From NCBI GenBank assembly GCA_016928295.1, contig JAFGLA010000062.1, positions 1 to 52,265 of the forward strand: a DNA stretch of 52,265 nt, read 5' to 3'. The position numbers and the translations under genes were made by a program. Positions 7,640 to 15,677 of the stretch are shown here, one piece after another; the stretch's first letter is position 1, and each line of letters opens with the position of its first letter. Below the pieces are notes generated by a model, which was not told the DNA's origin, did not search any database, and was given only the letters and a program-made list of their open reading frames with translations. Source of the stretch: Opitutales bacterium. GTDB lineage: Bacteria > Verrucomicrobiota > Verrucomicrobiia > Opitutales > Oceanipulchritudinaceae.

Positions 7640-10600
7640 ATGACTAACACCCCGTCTGCAACTCCAAGGAAAATACTCGTCCTCAAACAAGATACCACTG
7701 CGCGGAAGCTGCTCAGTATGCTGTTTTCCGACAGGGGATGTCTGCTCAGCGGCCATGGTGACATATCAACGGCTTTGGAGGCCGCTGCCGCTCAAAGCTA
7801 CGATCTTTGCATCGTGGACCTTTGCGAAGGCGATGACAAGCTGGCCTGGGTGCGCCAGATGAAGGACAAGCTCAAGGGGTGTCCGATAGTCATAGTGTCT
7901 TCGCGACTGGACTTGAGAACCGCCGTCGAGGCCATGAGGCTGGGAGTGGCTGACAGTCAGTACGACGACCTTGATATTGGGGAATTTGCGGGAACTGTCG
8001 CCGGTCTTCTCGGCATCGGCAAGGATGAGTTCATCAATGCTGAAGAATTGCGCTCGCTTACGAAAATCTTTGGAGCGGCGCACAGCGGGGCGGATTATTC
8101 GCCAAGGAAGAAGACACAGGCCCTGATTGACGCAGGTGTAACACCGGAGCAAATGGCCGCTGTTCGCAAGGATGCTGAAAGCTTGCTCCAGAGCCTTCAG
8201 GGGGACCGTGCAGCCCTCCAGAACAAGGAGGCCGAGCTTACGCGCATGCAGCGCGAGCTGGACAGCGCAAAGGAACTTTGGAAGACCCGCGAGACCGAGA
8301 TCGAGCAGGTTGAAAAGCAGGCCAACGAACGCATTCTGGCCTTGCGCGAAGAGCAAAAGGCCCTGACCGGTCAGCAGGAGCGCCTTACAGAGCGCATCGC
8401 AAAGCTTGGGCTTGAAAACAAGACTCTTTCACAGCAGCGCGACGGTCTTCAGGCACGTTCGGAAAAGCTGAAGGGCGAGGTTGAGGCGCAGGCTCTCACG
8501 GTTCAGTCACTCGAAGAGCGTCAGGCCAAGGCTCAGGAGGCACTTTCAGAAATCGAATCCCGTCAAAAGGCGCTTGAAGACGAGCGCAAGCAGCATCAGG
8601 AAGCACTCGCAAAGCTAAAGGACGAGGAACGTCTCTGCGAAATCAAGCTGACCGAGTTCCAGGAGCAGATGCAGAATGCCAGGCGCGAGCTGGAGAACGA
8701 GACCCGCAAGCGCGCACAGGAGCTTGTAGCCCAGGAGACGGAGCTTGAAGAGGCCCGCGCTTCACTTAAAAAGCGCGAGGGTGAGGTGCAGCAGGCAGAG
8801 ATACGCAAGGTCGAAGCCGAAGAGGCTATCAAAAAGCTTCAGAAAGAGCGTGAAGTTGCTGAAATTGAGCGCCTCACACTCGAAGAGGAATCGCAAAAGT
8901 TCCACAAGCTCAAGGAAGAGTGGGATGCGCAGCGGAGGTCTTTCGAGCAGGCAAAGGCTCGCCACGAGGCTGAATACGAGGCATCGCTTGCAGATCTTAA
9001 CGCGGCGAGGGAGAAATTTGAGAAGATTCAGGCTCAGTTTGAATCCGACAGGCACAGCGCACTGGCCGACCTAAAGGCGCAGAACAAGGCCATCGCAGAC
9101 GAGACCGTAAAGCTGGAGGCGTCCCGCAAGGCCTTCCTTCAGGAGCAGGAGGTCATTCGTCTTGAGTTCGAGGCTGAAGTAAGCCGACACAAGAAGGACA
9201 GTGCCGAAGAGCGCAAGATTATCGAGGAAGAAGAGAGCCGCCTGCAACAGCAGAGCAAGGACTTGGAATCCACACGCGCCCTCATCGACGCTCAGCGCGA
9301 AGAGCAGCAGTCGCGCGAGAAGGTGATCGCCAAGGCGGAGGAAGATTACGCCGTTCGCGAACTGACACTCGGGCAAAAGGAAAAGACTCTGTCGCAGCTT
9401 CAGAGGGAGCTTGAGAAAAAACAGAGCGACTTCGAGCAGCAGCGCAAGAGCTACGAGCAGGATCTTTCGGAGCGTGAAACAATGCTCCAGCTTGAGCAGT
9501 CCGGCATCAAGACGAAGGCGGATTCGCTTGCCGGTAAAGAGGCCGAATTGGCAGCGCGCGAGACGCAGCTCGCAGACTTTGACAAGCGCAAGGCGGAAAG
9601 CGAAAAGGCGGTCGCGCAGCTTGACCAGCAGCGAGAGCTGATCGAGATCGAGCGCGCCAGTCTTGAGCAGGAGATGCAGAGCTTCTCCGCGAAGAAGGCT
9701 GCACTTGAACAGGAGCGCAAGGCTTTCGAGCAGGAGCGCGAGCTTGTAAACGCAGAGCTTGAATCCCAGCGCAAGCAGATTGAGGCGGACATCGCCCGCG
9801 TCGCCAAGGATCGCGAACGCATGGAGGCGGATCGCCATGAGGCGCTCGCGGACCTGAAGTTCCAGAATAAGAAGTTTGCCGAACAGGCAGAGCGTCTTGA
9901 GAGCGAGCGCACGGAGTTCGAAATGCGCCGCCAGAGGGAAACGGCAGAATGGGAAGAGCGCACGACTATCGAGCAGATGGAGCTGAAGAAGCTCCGCGAG
10001 AAGGTCACAAGAGAACAGGCCGAGGCGGAAGAGTTTGCAAAGCGCATGGAAAAGGAACGCGCCTTGTTCGAGGCACAGTCCGAAGAGCACAGGATGCGCG
10101 AAAAGGCTCTCTCTGATGCGGAGACAAAGCTTCGTGAAGAGCTGCGCGTATTCCAGGCCGAGAAGGCCAAGATTGAGGAACGCGGCAAGAGGATTGAGCT
10201 TCAGGTTTCCGATTTCTCCCGCCAGCGCAAGGAGATGGAGATGAGCCTCATCGACCGCGAGACAAGCATTGCCGCGCGCGAGAAGGGCTTGGGCGAGCGC
10301 GAAAACACCCTCCAGCACTTGGCGAAAGAAATTGCCGAAGGCCAGCAGAGGCTTGAAGCCATCGACAAGCGTCAAAACGAGATTCACGACCAGATGGTCG
10401 CGCTTGAGAAGAAGCGCAAGGAGATTGACGACGAGGCACGCAAGACCAAGGCCGAGGCCGAGAAGCTAGAACAGCGCCATGAGATTTTCGACAAGTCTTG
10501 CAGAGACTTCGAGAACAGCCGCGAAAAGAAGCTCATGGAAATCGAGTCGGAGCGGGAGCTGCTCAAAAACCGTACGCGCGAGTTCGAGACACGCGAGCGC

Positions 10601-11284
10601 GAATTTGAAAAGACAAGCCGCGAACTCGAATCACAGCTCGAAACGTTCAAGCAGGACCGCCTGCACTTGGATCAGGAGAGCAAGGGCTTTGAAATGCGTC
10701 GCAAGGAGCAGGAGAAGGAACTCTGGAAGCTTCGTGGCGACCTTGAACAGGAACGTGCAGAGTTCGAGAAGGAGCGCCTGCGCATAGACGCGGAACGCAA
10801 GGAGCTTCAGGAGTCATCGTTAAAGGCTCTTGAAACCGAGAAGCGCATTCGCGAGGAGCAGGCCGTGCTGCGTCGCCAAAAGCTCGACCACCTCAAAAAA
10901 GCTCAGGAGCTTGCGGAAGAGTCGGACCAGATCGCACAGGCGCAGGCGCGTATCGCCAAGGAGCAGAGAGAGCTGGAAGCTCTCAAGTCCGATGCCGACA
11001 GCGTTTTCGACGCAAAGAAGGAAGAGCTTCGCAAAGAGATGATGTCGGAGGTTGAAGCCTCCCTTGATGCGAAGAAGCGCAAGATCGAAGAGCAGCTTGA
11101 CGAGCTTGAAGCGACCAAGAAGGAAATTGCTCAGCAGCAGAAGAAACTGATTGAGGAAAGCCGCAGTCTGATCGAGCGGGAGGAGACTCTTGTTCTGTTA
11201 GAAGATAAACTGCGTGCAGCAGGGCAGAGCATCAAGCCACAGGGTGAAAAATCATCCGGCGGACAAATGAACGCGGCTGGATAG
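7640..11284 (+). CDS. Pseudo-receiver domain fused to a giant coiled coil
   Basis: 1214 residues. Residues 10-125 fold like a response-regulator receiver (KILVLKQD, SYDLCIVDLCE, CPIVIVSS). Aligned with CheY, the phospho-acceptor Asp (D60) and the Ser/Thr (S87) are kept, but the metal-binding acid pair is K16-Q17 and the conserved Lys is Asp109, so normal phosphorylation is doubtful. From about residue 170 to 1195 the chain is an almost unbroken charged coiled coil rich in Glu, Lys, Arg, Gln and Ala, with few prolines and no membrane segment. If extended as one rod it would be well over 100 nm long. Two 261-residue units are tandemly duplicated inside it. The short tail is Gly/Ser rich. A role as a cytoskeletal, scaffold or cell-pole element is conceivable but unproven. 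The gene stands alone, with a strong promoter and a strong terminator. Confidence 0.85.
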   Translation: MTNTPSATPRKILVLKQDTTARKLLSMLFSDRGCLLSGHGDISTALEAAAAQSYDLCIVDLCEGDDKLAWVRQMKDKLKGCPIVIVSSRLDLRTAVEAMRLGVADSQYDDLDIGEFAGTVAGLLGIGKDEFINAEELRSLTKIFGAAHSGADYSPRKKTQALIDAGVTPEQMAAVRKDAESLLQSLQGDRAALQNKEAELTRMQRELDSAKELWKTRETEIEQVEKQANERILALREEQKALTGQQERLTERIAKLGLENKTLSQQRDGLQARSEKLKGEVEAQALTVQSLEERQAKAQEALSEIESRQKALEDERKQHQEALAKLKDEERLCEIKLTEFQEQMQNARRELENETRKRAQELVAQETELEEARASLKKREGEVQQAEIRKVEAEEAIKKLQKEREVAEIERLTLEEESQKFHKLKEEWDAQRRSFEQAKARHEAEYEASLADLNAAREKFEKIQAQFESDRHSALADLKAQNKAIADETVKLEASRKAFLQEQEVIRLEFEAEVSRHKKDSAEERKIIEEEESRLQQQSKDLESTRALIDAQREEQQSREKVIAKAEEDYAVRELTLGQKEKTLSQLQRELEKKQSDFEQQRKSYEQDLSERETMLQLEQSGIKTKADSLAGKEAELAARETQLADFDKRKAESEKAVAQLDQQRELIEIERASLEQEMQSFSAKKAALEQERKAFEQERELVNAELESQRKQIEADIARVAKDRERMEADRHEALADLKFQNKKFAEQAERLESERTEFEMRRQRETAEWEERTTIEQMELKKLREKVTREQAEAEEFAKRMEKERALFEAQSEEHRMREKALSDAETKLREELRVFQAEKAKIEERGKRIELQVSDFSRQRKEMEMSLIDRETSIAAREKGLGERENTLQHLAKEIAEGQQRLEAIDKRQNEIHDQMVALEKKRKEIDDEARKTKAEAEKLEQRHEIFDKSCRDFENSREKKLMEIESERELLKNRTREFETREREFEKTSRELESQLETFKQDRLHLDQESKGFEMRRKEQEKELWKLRGDLEQERAEFEKERLRIDAERKELQESSLKALETEKRIREEQAVLRRQKLDHLKKAQELAEESDQIAQAQARIAKEQRELEALKSDADSVFDAKKEELRKEMMSEVEASLDAKKRKIEEQLDELEATKKEIAQQQKKLIEESRSLIEREETLVLLEDKLRAAGQSIKPQGEKSSGGQMNAAG
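8861..10426 (+). repeat. Tandem 783-bp internal duplication in the coiled-coil gene
   Basis: Matching codons are exactly 783 bases apart at three points: the IEIERxxLE motif (8861 and 9644), the DRHxALADLKxQNK motif (9047 and 9830) and the RET motif (9476 and 10259). This gives two units of 261 codons, about residues 408-668 and 669-929, without insertions or deletions between the checked points. DNA and protein have diverged considerably, so the duplication is old. Similarity seems to extend a little beyond both ends. Confidence 0.75.
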
Positions 11285-11307
11285 GCCAAGTGTGGTGTTA
11301 GGCTTAC

Positions 11308-11343
11308 TCAAAAGGACTTGGCCGTTTGGCCAAGTCCTTTTGC
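11308..11343 (+). terminator. Terminator of the coiled-coil gene
   Basis: A perfect 14-bp stem, AAAAGGACTTGGCC (11310-11323) with GGCCAAGTCCTTTT (11328-11341), and a GTTT loop, 25 bases after the stop codon. The T-run is inside the 3' arm. Confidence 0.9.
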
Positions 11344-11444
11344 GTTGTCACCTGCAAGTCCATACGAGTTAGGAAAATATGCGTGAACTCATCGTCAATA
11401 CGCTTCTAACGGCTTCCTTTTTTGTCGTATTGATACATTGCAGA

Positions 11445-11475
11445 TAAAAGTCCGACCATCGTGGTCGGACTTTGC
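11445..11475 (-). terminator. Terminator of the merR-permease operon
   Basis: A perfect 12-bp stem, AAAGTCCGACCA (11447-11458) with TGGTCGGACTTT (11462-11473), and a 3-nt loop. On the minus strand it is followed by TTTTATC and sits 71 bases downstream of the permease stop. Confidence 0.82.
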
Positions 11476-11544
11476 ATGTATTGCGAATTGAGTATTGCTG
11501 TGAATCATGCCAGAGGGCAAATTCCCGTTCATACGCAATCGACA

Positions 11545-11736
11545 CTAGTGGCAGCCGCAACCGCCTTTATCGTTCTGCGGTTCGGCCTTGTCCTTGCAGC
11601 ACTCGCCTTCCTTGTGCCCTTCTTTTTCGCACTCGCATTCATTTTCGGAATGTGCGTGTCCGCCACAGCACTCGTGCTTTTCCTCTTCATGCTTGTGGTG
11701 GTCATTTCCACCACAGCAACAGTTATGGTGTCCCAT
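11545..11736 (-). other. Possible internal translation start giving a 63-residue metallothionein-like product
   Basis: Inside the permease frame, ATG at 11736 (residue 382) is preceded by AAGGG (11744-11748) with a 7-base gap. This is one of the best ribosome-binding sites in a window where most genes have none. The product would begin MGHHNCCCGG and contain 11 Cys and 10 His. It could be made separately as a soluble metal buffer in addition to the full-length permease. This is inferred from the site alone. Confidence 0.35.
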
Positions 11737-12879
11737 GTCGTTACCCTTTTTTAGGTTGTTATTGTGTTTCGAAATCACTTCTTCTCCAGTGGCATCAGTG
11801 TCTCCGCAGCAGGATGCAGATGCTTCTGTGCTATGGGCCATGCCTGAATTGCAGCAAGAACTGCCTTTGGTCCGTTTTGACAGTCTCGCCCAAAGACCTC
11901 TCAATATGACAAGGCTTAGGGCGACACCGAAGAAGTTGCCCCAGTATCCGTGCCCGCCCATTTGCATGGGCAGTTGAGCGATGATGCTCTCCTTGCCAAG
12001 TCCTGAGTCAACCGCGATCCCCGCCACCCAAGCACAAGCTATTATCGCAAATAGATACGCTACAATGGCTTTCGTACCAAGATAGTGCCGCATCGTGGTA
12101 ATCGTGGCCGCGTTTGTAGCAGGGCCGCTGATTAAGAATACAAGCGCACTGCCTGGGGAAAAACCAGCCTGCATCATTGCCAGAGCCAGCGGTATCGACC
12201 CTGTCGAACAGACGTAAAGAGGTATGGCTATCAGAGTTACGAGAAGGTAGGACAACACGCCGGTCGCGCCTATCGAGCTTAACGAATCTGTGGGAATGAA
12301 TGCAGATATTGCTCCGGCAAGCAGTATGCCAGCTATTAGCGATGGCGCCATTTCTTTGGGCATCGTGACAAAGGCGTAGCGAAGCGCGTCTTCGACTCCC
12401 TTCCGTATTTCCGTTTTGGGTGCGCTGTTGTCAGTAGGTGCTGCCTTGAGTTGGGAATCCGGGTCGTTGCGCGTGACAAACTGCACCAGAAGCCCCGCCG
12501 TTATGCCTGTAATAAAGGCCATGCAAAAGCGCACAAGCGTCATCAGCGGTCCCATCATGCCCCAGGTGGCGACGGTGCTATCGACGCCAAGTTCCGGTGT
12601 CGAGGCAAGGAAAGAAGCCGTAGCTCCCTTGCTGGCTCCCTTTTGCCTTATTGCCGCAGCAACCGGTATCACCCCGCAGGAGCAAAGAGGCATGGGAACG
12701 CCAATAATGGTTGCGCGAATTATGCTGCCAAGCCCGGGTTTGCCGAGCAGGCGCATGACCAGGGAGCGGGGGAGGGCGATAGAAACTAATCCGGCAAGCA
12801 CAAAGCCCAACAGTAGCCACGGGGCAAGCTCCGCAGTCATGTCCCAAGTAGCGGTCAGGTATTTGATTATATAGTCCAT
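11545..12879 (-). CDS. Metal-efflux permease (DUF318/SO_0444 type) with Cys/His-rich tail
   Basis: 444 residues from ATG. About ten hydrophobic segments in two halves carry the family motifs PMPLCSCGVIPVA (near residue 65) and IPLYVCSTGSIPLALA (near 220), matching DUF318/SO_0444-like permeases implicated in copper and zinc efflux. Residues 340-444 form a soluble tail with 15 Cys and 12 His, including CCCGG, ECCGG, ECEC and a final CGCH, clearly suited to binding soft or borderline metals. It lies 16 bases downstream of a MerR regulator and shares its promoter, which supports metal-induced export. An internal ATG with a good ribosome-binding site lies within the tail. The metal (Zn, Cd, Cu, Pb or As) cannot be fixed from the sequence. 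Confidence 0.87.
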   Translation of the reverse strand: MDYIIKYLTATWDMTAELAPWLLLGFVLAGLVSIALPRSLVMRLLGKPGLGSIIRATIIGVPMPLCSCGVIPVAAAIRQKGASKGATASFLASTPELGVDSTVATWGMMGPLMTLVRFCMAFITGITAGLLVQFVTRNDPDSQLKAAPTDNSAPKTEIRKGVEDALRYAFVTMPKEMAPSLIAGILLAGAISAFIPTDSLSSIGATGVLSYLLVTLIAIPLYVCSTGSIPLALAMMQAGFSPGSALVFLISGPATNAATITTMRHYLGTKAIVAYLFAIIACAWVAGIAVDSGLGKESIIAQLPMQMGGHGYWGNFFGVALSLVILRGLWARLSKRTKGSSCCNSGMAHSTEASASCCGDTDATGEEVISKHNNNLKKGNDMGHHNCCCGGNDHHKHEEEKHECCGGHAHSENECECEKEGHKEGECCKDKAEPQNDKGGCGCH

Positions 12880-12895
12880 GTTCGGTGCCCCCGAG

Positions 12896-13411
12896 TTATT
12901 TCCTGTCCAGTTCGTGCCCTATGAACAGTTCCAGAATCGGGCACTTGCTCTTGTCTGTGCCGTGCCCGGGGCAAGAGTCCACGGCAGCCGAAAGGATGTC
13001 GCGCATGTTTTGAAGCTGGGAAATGCGCTCATCAATCCATCGGATTTTCTCTTCTGCCAAAACGTGAAAAGTCCCCGCGTCGGCATGTGAGTTTTCGCTA
13101 AGGCTCAGAAGACGTCGTATTTCCTCAAGTGTGAAGCCTAGATCCTTGGCGTGTCTTACGAAACGCAGCCTGTCCAAAGCGCCGGAGGCATATTTGCGGT
13201 AGTTGCTATGCGTGCGCCTTGGTTCCGGCAGCAAGCCTTCTCGCTCGTAAAAGCGGATTGTTTCCACCCCGATATTTGCCTCTTTGGCCAGTTGTCCAAT
13301 TGTGTAATTGGCTTCTCCATCAACATCTTGCCATAAGCAGGCTCCAGAATAGGCATCCTCGACCCACAGGTTGCGCAGTCTGGCGGATTCAGATGAAAGC
13401 ATTTTGTTCAT
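12896..13411 (-). CDS. MerR-family metal-responsive regulator
   Basis: 171 residues from the ATG at 13411. The MerR helix-turn-helix starts only at residue 36 (YTIGQLAKEANIGVETIRFY), leaving an unusual 33-residue N-terminal extension. No alternative ATG, GTG or TTG lies close to the domain start. The dimerisation helix follows, and then a metal-binding loop with Cys147 and Cys157 (SCPGHGTDKSKCPIL), as in ZntR/CadR/MerR. The position held by Cys in ZntR and MerR and Ser in CueR is occupied by His109. The two Cys argue for a soft or divalent metal. It should bind the dyad in its own promoter and activate itself and the permease 16 bases downstream. Confidence 0.88.
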   Translation of the reverse strand: MNKMLSSESARLRNLWVEDAYSGACLWQDVDGEANYTIGQLAKEANIGVETIRFYEREGLLPEPRRTHSNYRKYASGALDRLRFVRHAKDLGFTLEEIRRLLSLSENSHADAGTFHVLAEEKIRWIDERISQLQNMRDILSAAVDSCPGHGTDKSKCPILELFIGHELDRK

Positions 13412-13417
13412 GCCTAT

Positions 13418-13448
13418 AATATAACCCCGTAGCTTACTACGGAGTCAA
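13418..13448 (-). promoter_or_regulatory. MerR-type promoter with 19-bp spacer and operator dyad
   Basis: On the minus strand: -35 TTGACT (13448-13443), a 19-base spacer, and -10 TATATT (13423-13418). The spacer is almost filled by a dyad, ACTCCGTAG-TAAG-CTACGGGGT (13424-13445), with one mismatch per arm. Spacers lengthened to 19-20 bp with a central dyad are the hallmark of MerR-activated promoters. The -10 ends only six bases before the merR ATG, so the predicted transcription start falls at or next to the start codon. Confidence 0.85.
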
Positions 13449-13755
13449 GGGCTTGAGGCGATATAATTTGAAAATGAGATGGGTGCGGGTCAATTGAATG
13501 AGATTATGCGTAAGATATGTTATTGGTGCGTAATGACTTGTGTTGTGTGTAAATCAAGCTGGACGTGCAGTTTTCTGTCACGATTTCTGTTTGATAACCT
13601 TTGCGTCTCCGGCACGCATGGGACAAATCACTTGAGCTTTTTTATATCAATCGAACATAAAAGTTAATCACCCTTGCGTGTATTGGTTGACAATCAGCTT
13701 GGGCTGTAATGGCATATGCGACGGATTGATGGGGACAACGTAAGCTGTTTTTCAA
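13449..13755 (+). other. Intergenic region upstream of the antiporter
   Basis: 307 bases, visibly A+T-richer than the flanking genes. A perfect -35 box TTGACA lies at 13687-13692, but no good -10 follows at the usual distance (the best is GCATAT after 19 bases). No gene, RNA or repeat is recognised. It separates the divergent merR and antiporter genes. Confidence 0.3.
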
Positions 13756-15381
13756 ATGCTTCCAGTCAGGATTCTACTACTCCTCCTGCTGTCGTGCATT
13801 GCCTCACCCCGAGGCTCGGCGGCGGGAACTACCTCCAACTTAACCGATACCCCCTCCCTCAACACCCTTGCAGTCATGGACTCCACGGGGCACGAGGTGG
13901 ACGAATCGGGACTAACCCGTATTCCCCCGCCGCTGGAAGAATACCAGCGATACGAGCGGGAGAATCACATTACAGGCGTATGGAACATACTTAAAAGTCG
14001 AGCGAAACAAACCCCGTTCAACGTAGTTGCGACGGCCATTTTTCTTCTTTCGGTGCTGCACACCTTTCTCGCCGGCCCAATCAGCAAGTACGCGCACAAA
14101 CTTGAAGAAAAGCACAAGGAGCGCATCATTCGCGAAGGCCGCACTGCGGAGGCGAAGCCCTTTGCCAATGCCAAGGATGACGTAAGCGTCTGGGGGCAGG
14201 TGTTGCACCTGTTTGGCGAGGTTGAGGCCGTGTTCGGCATCTGGCTCATTCCCTTGATGATTGCTGTGACCTTCTTTTACAGCTTCAAGGACTTTGCCTA
14301 CTTTGTTGACTACAAGGTCAATTACACCGAGCCGATGTTCGTCGTGGTCATCATGGCCATGGCACATACGCGGCCCATTATCCGCTTTGCGGAACGCTGC
14401 CTGCGCTTCATCGCGCGCCGTCTTGGGACGAACACGCCAGCCGCATGGTGGATATCGATACTTATCGTCGGTCCGCTTCTGGGTTCGTTTATTACCGAGC
14501 CTGCTGCGATGACGATCTCCGCGATTTTGCTCTCGCGCATGTTCTACCGCTTCAACCCATCGCCCACACTCAAGTATGCCACACTCGGCCTCTTGTTTGT
14601 GAATATCTCGGTTGGGGGCACGCTAACACATTTCGCAGCGCCGCCAGTTCTCATGGTGGCTGGCGTATGGGGTTGGGACATGAAGTTCATGTTCCTGAAC
14701 TACGGCTGGAAAGCCACAATCGGCATTCTTGTTGCCACAGGGGCATACTATTACATCTTCCGTGCCCAGTTTGCGACGCTCGCCGAAAAGGTGAAGTCCG
14801 TATCGAACTACGGGTTGCCCGACGGTGAAGAACCCGTCCCGATGTGGATTATCATCAACGCTCTGGGCTTCATGGCATGGACAGTCATCACGGTGCATCA
14901 TCCGCCGATGTTCATCGGAGGCTTCCTGTTCTTTATCGCGTTCTACATGGCTACCAAGACATGGCAGGGCGGCCTGAGCATTCGCGCGCCGCTTCTTGTC
15001 GGTCTCTTCCTTGCGGCTCTTGTTACGCACGGCAAGCTCCAGCAGTGGTGGATAGAACCGGTCCTGGCCTCCATGAGCGATGTGACGCTGTTCCTGAGCG
15101 CGACTGTACTCACGGCGTTCAACGACAATGCCGCCATTACATTCCTAGCCTCACAGGTGCCGGAATTTGCCAACAACTCCGCCCTTCAGCACGCCGTCGT
15201 GTATGGTGCGGTGACTGGCGGCGGCCTTACCGTGATAGCCAATGCGCCGAACCCTGCGGGTCAGTCCCTGCTGAACGGCTTCTTTAGCGGAGGCATTTCG
15301 CCGCTCAAGCTGCTTTTAGCCGCACTTATCCCTACCGTTATCATGGGAACAGCGTTCTGGTTCCTGCCAAACCTCTGCTAA
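13756..15381 (+). CDS. Putative Na+/H+ antiporter (DUF1504/PF07399 type)
   Basis: 541 residues. An N-terminal hydrophobic segment (residues 2-22) ends in a signal-peptidase-like SAAG and is followed by about 65 soluble residues before the first membrane helix, so the N-terminal portion is probably periplasmic. About ten to twelve further membrane segments follow. The sequence near the end, TAFNDNAAITFLASQVP and GAVTGGGLTVIANAPNPAGQ, is strongly reminiscent of the PF07399 putative Na+/H+ antiporters of Chlamydiae and related bacteria and of the wider arsenite/NhaD fold. Polar residues within helices (TEPAAMT, NDNAA) probably form the ion path. It is a single gene with a good terminator. Confidence 0.82.
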   Translation: MLPVRILLLLLLSCIASPRGSAAGTTSNLTDTPSLNTLAVMDSTGHEVDESGLTRIPPPLEEYQRYERENHITGVWNILKSRAKQTPFNVVATAIFLLSVLHTFLAGPISKYAHKLEEKHKERIIREGRTAEAKPFANAKDDVSVWGQVLHLFGEVEAVFGIWLIPLMIAVTFFYSFKDFAYFVDYKVNYTEPMFVVVIMAMAHTRPIIRFAERCLRFIARRLGTNTPAAWWISILIVGPLLGSFITEPAAMTISAILLSRMFYRFNPSPTLKYATLGLLFVNISVGGTLTHFAAPPVLMVAGVWGWDMKFMFLNYGWKATIGILVATGAYYYIFRAQFATLAEKVKSVSNYGLPDGEEPVPMWIIINALGFMAWTVITVHHPPMFIGGFLFFIAFYMATKTWQGGLSIRAPLLVGLFLAALVTHGKLQQWWIEPVLASMSDVTLFLSATVLTAFNDNAAITFLASQVPEFANNSALQHAVVYGAVTGGGLTVIANAPNPAGQSLLNGFFSGGISPLKLLLAALIPTVIMGTAFWFLPNLC

Positions 15382-15412
15382 GAGAAACTGAACCTGCCCA
15401 CAATACTTGATG

Positions 15413-15452
15413 CGCGCCGGATGTCTATGCGATGTCCGGCGCGTTCTTTTTT
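15413..15452 (+). terminator. Terminator of the antiporter gene
   Basis: CGCGCCGGA (15413-15421) pairs with TCCGGCGCG (15435-15443), followed by TTCTTTTTT. It starts 31 bases after the antiporter stop and overlaps the far-upstream open frame of the next gene, which argues for a later start of that gene. Confidence 0.85.
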
Positions 15453-15677
15453 GAACAGCATGGGCAAAAGTTAACCAGTCGTAATCGTCTCCCTAATAAT
15501 GACGCGGAATGGTATTTGCCGTATTCTGCCTGTTATGCCGGGTTGGATGTCATTTTTTTGCTAAATGGGCGTGTTGTTGGCATTGGGGAATACCAGCTGC
15601 TCAAAGCGCATGCAGTGAATACCTTTACCTCATCGAACGCCTACGTAAACAACAGCTCTACCGACACGGAGCAGAAG

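Noticed and set aside
9071-10387. 438-residue open frame on the minus strand, very Leu-rich
   Set aside because: It is antisense to the coiled-coil gene; codons for Glu, Lys and Gln read backwards give Leu, Phe and Leu. It has no family pattern or start signals.
15432-15677. Upstream extension of the chemoreceptor-like gene
   Set aside because: The start lies inside the antiporter's terminator, and a good ribosome-binding site precedes the ATG at 15678. I cannot fully exclude a non-ATG start between them.
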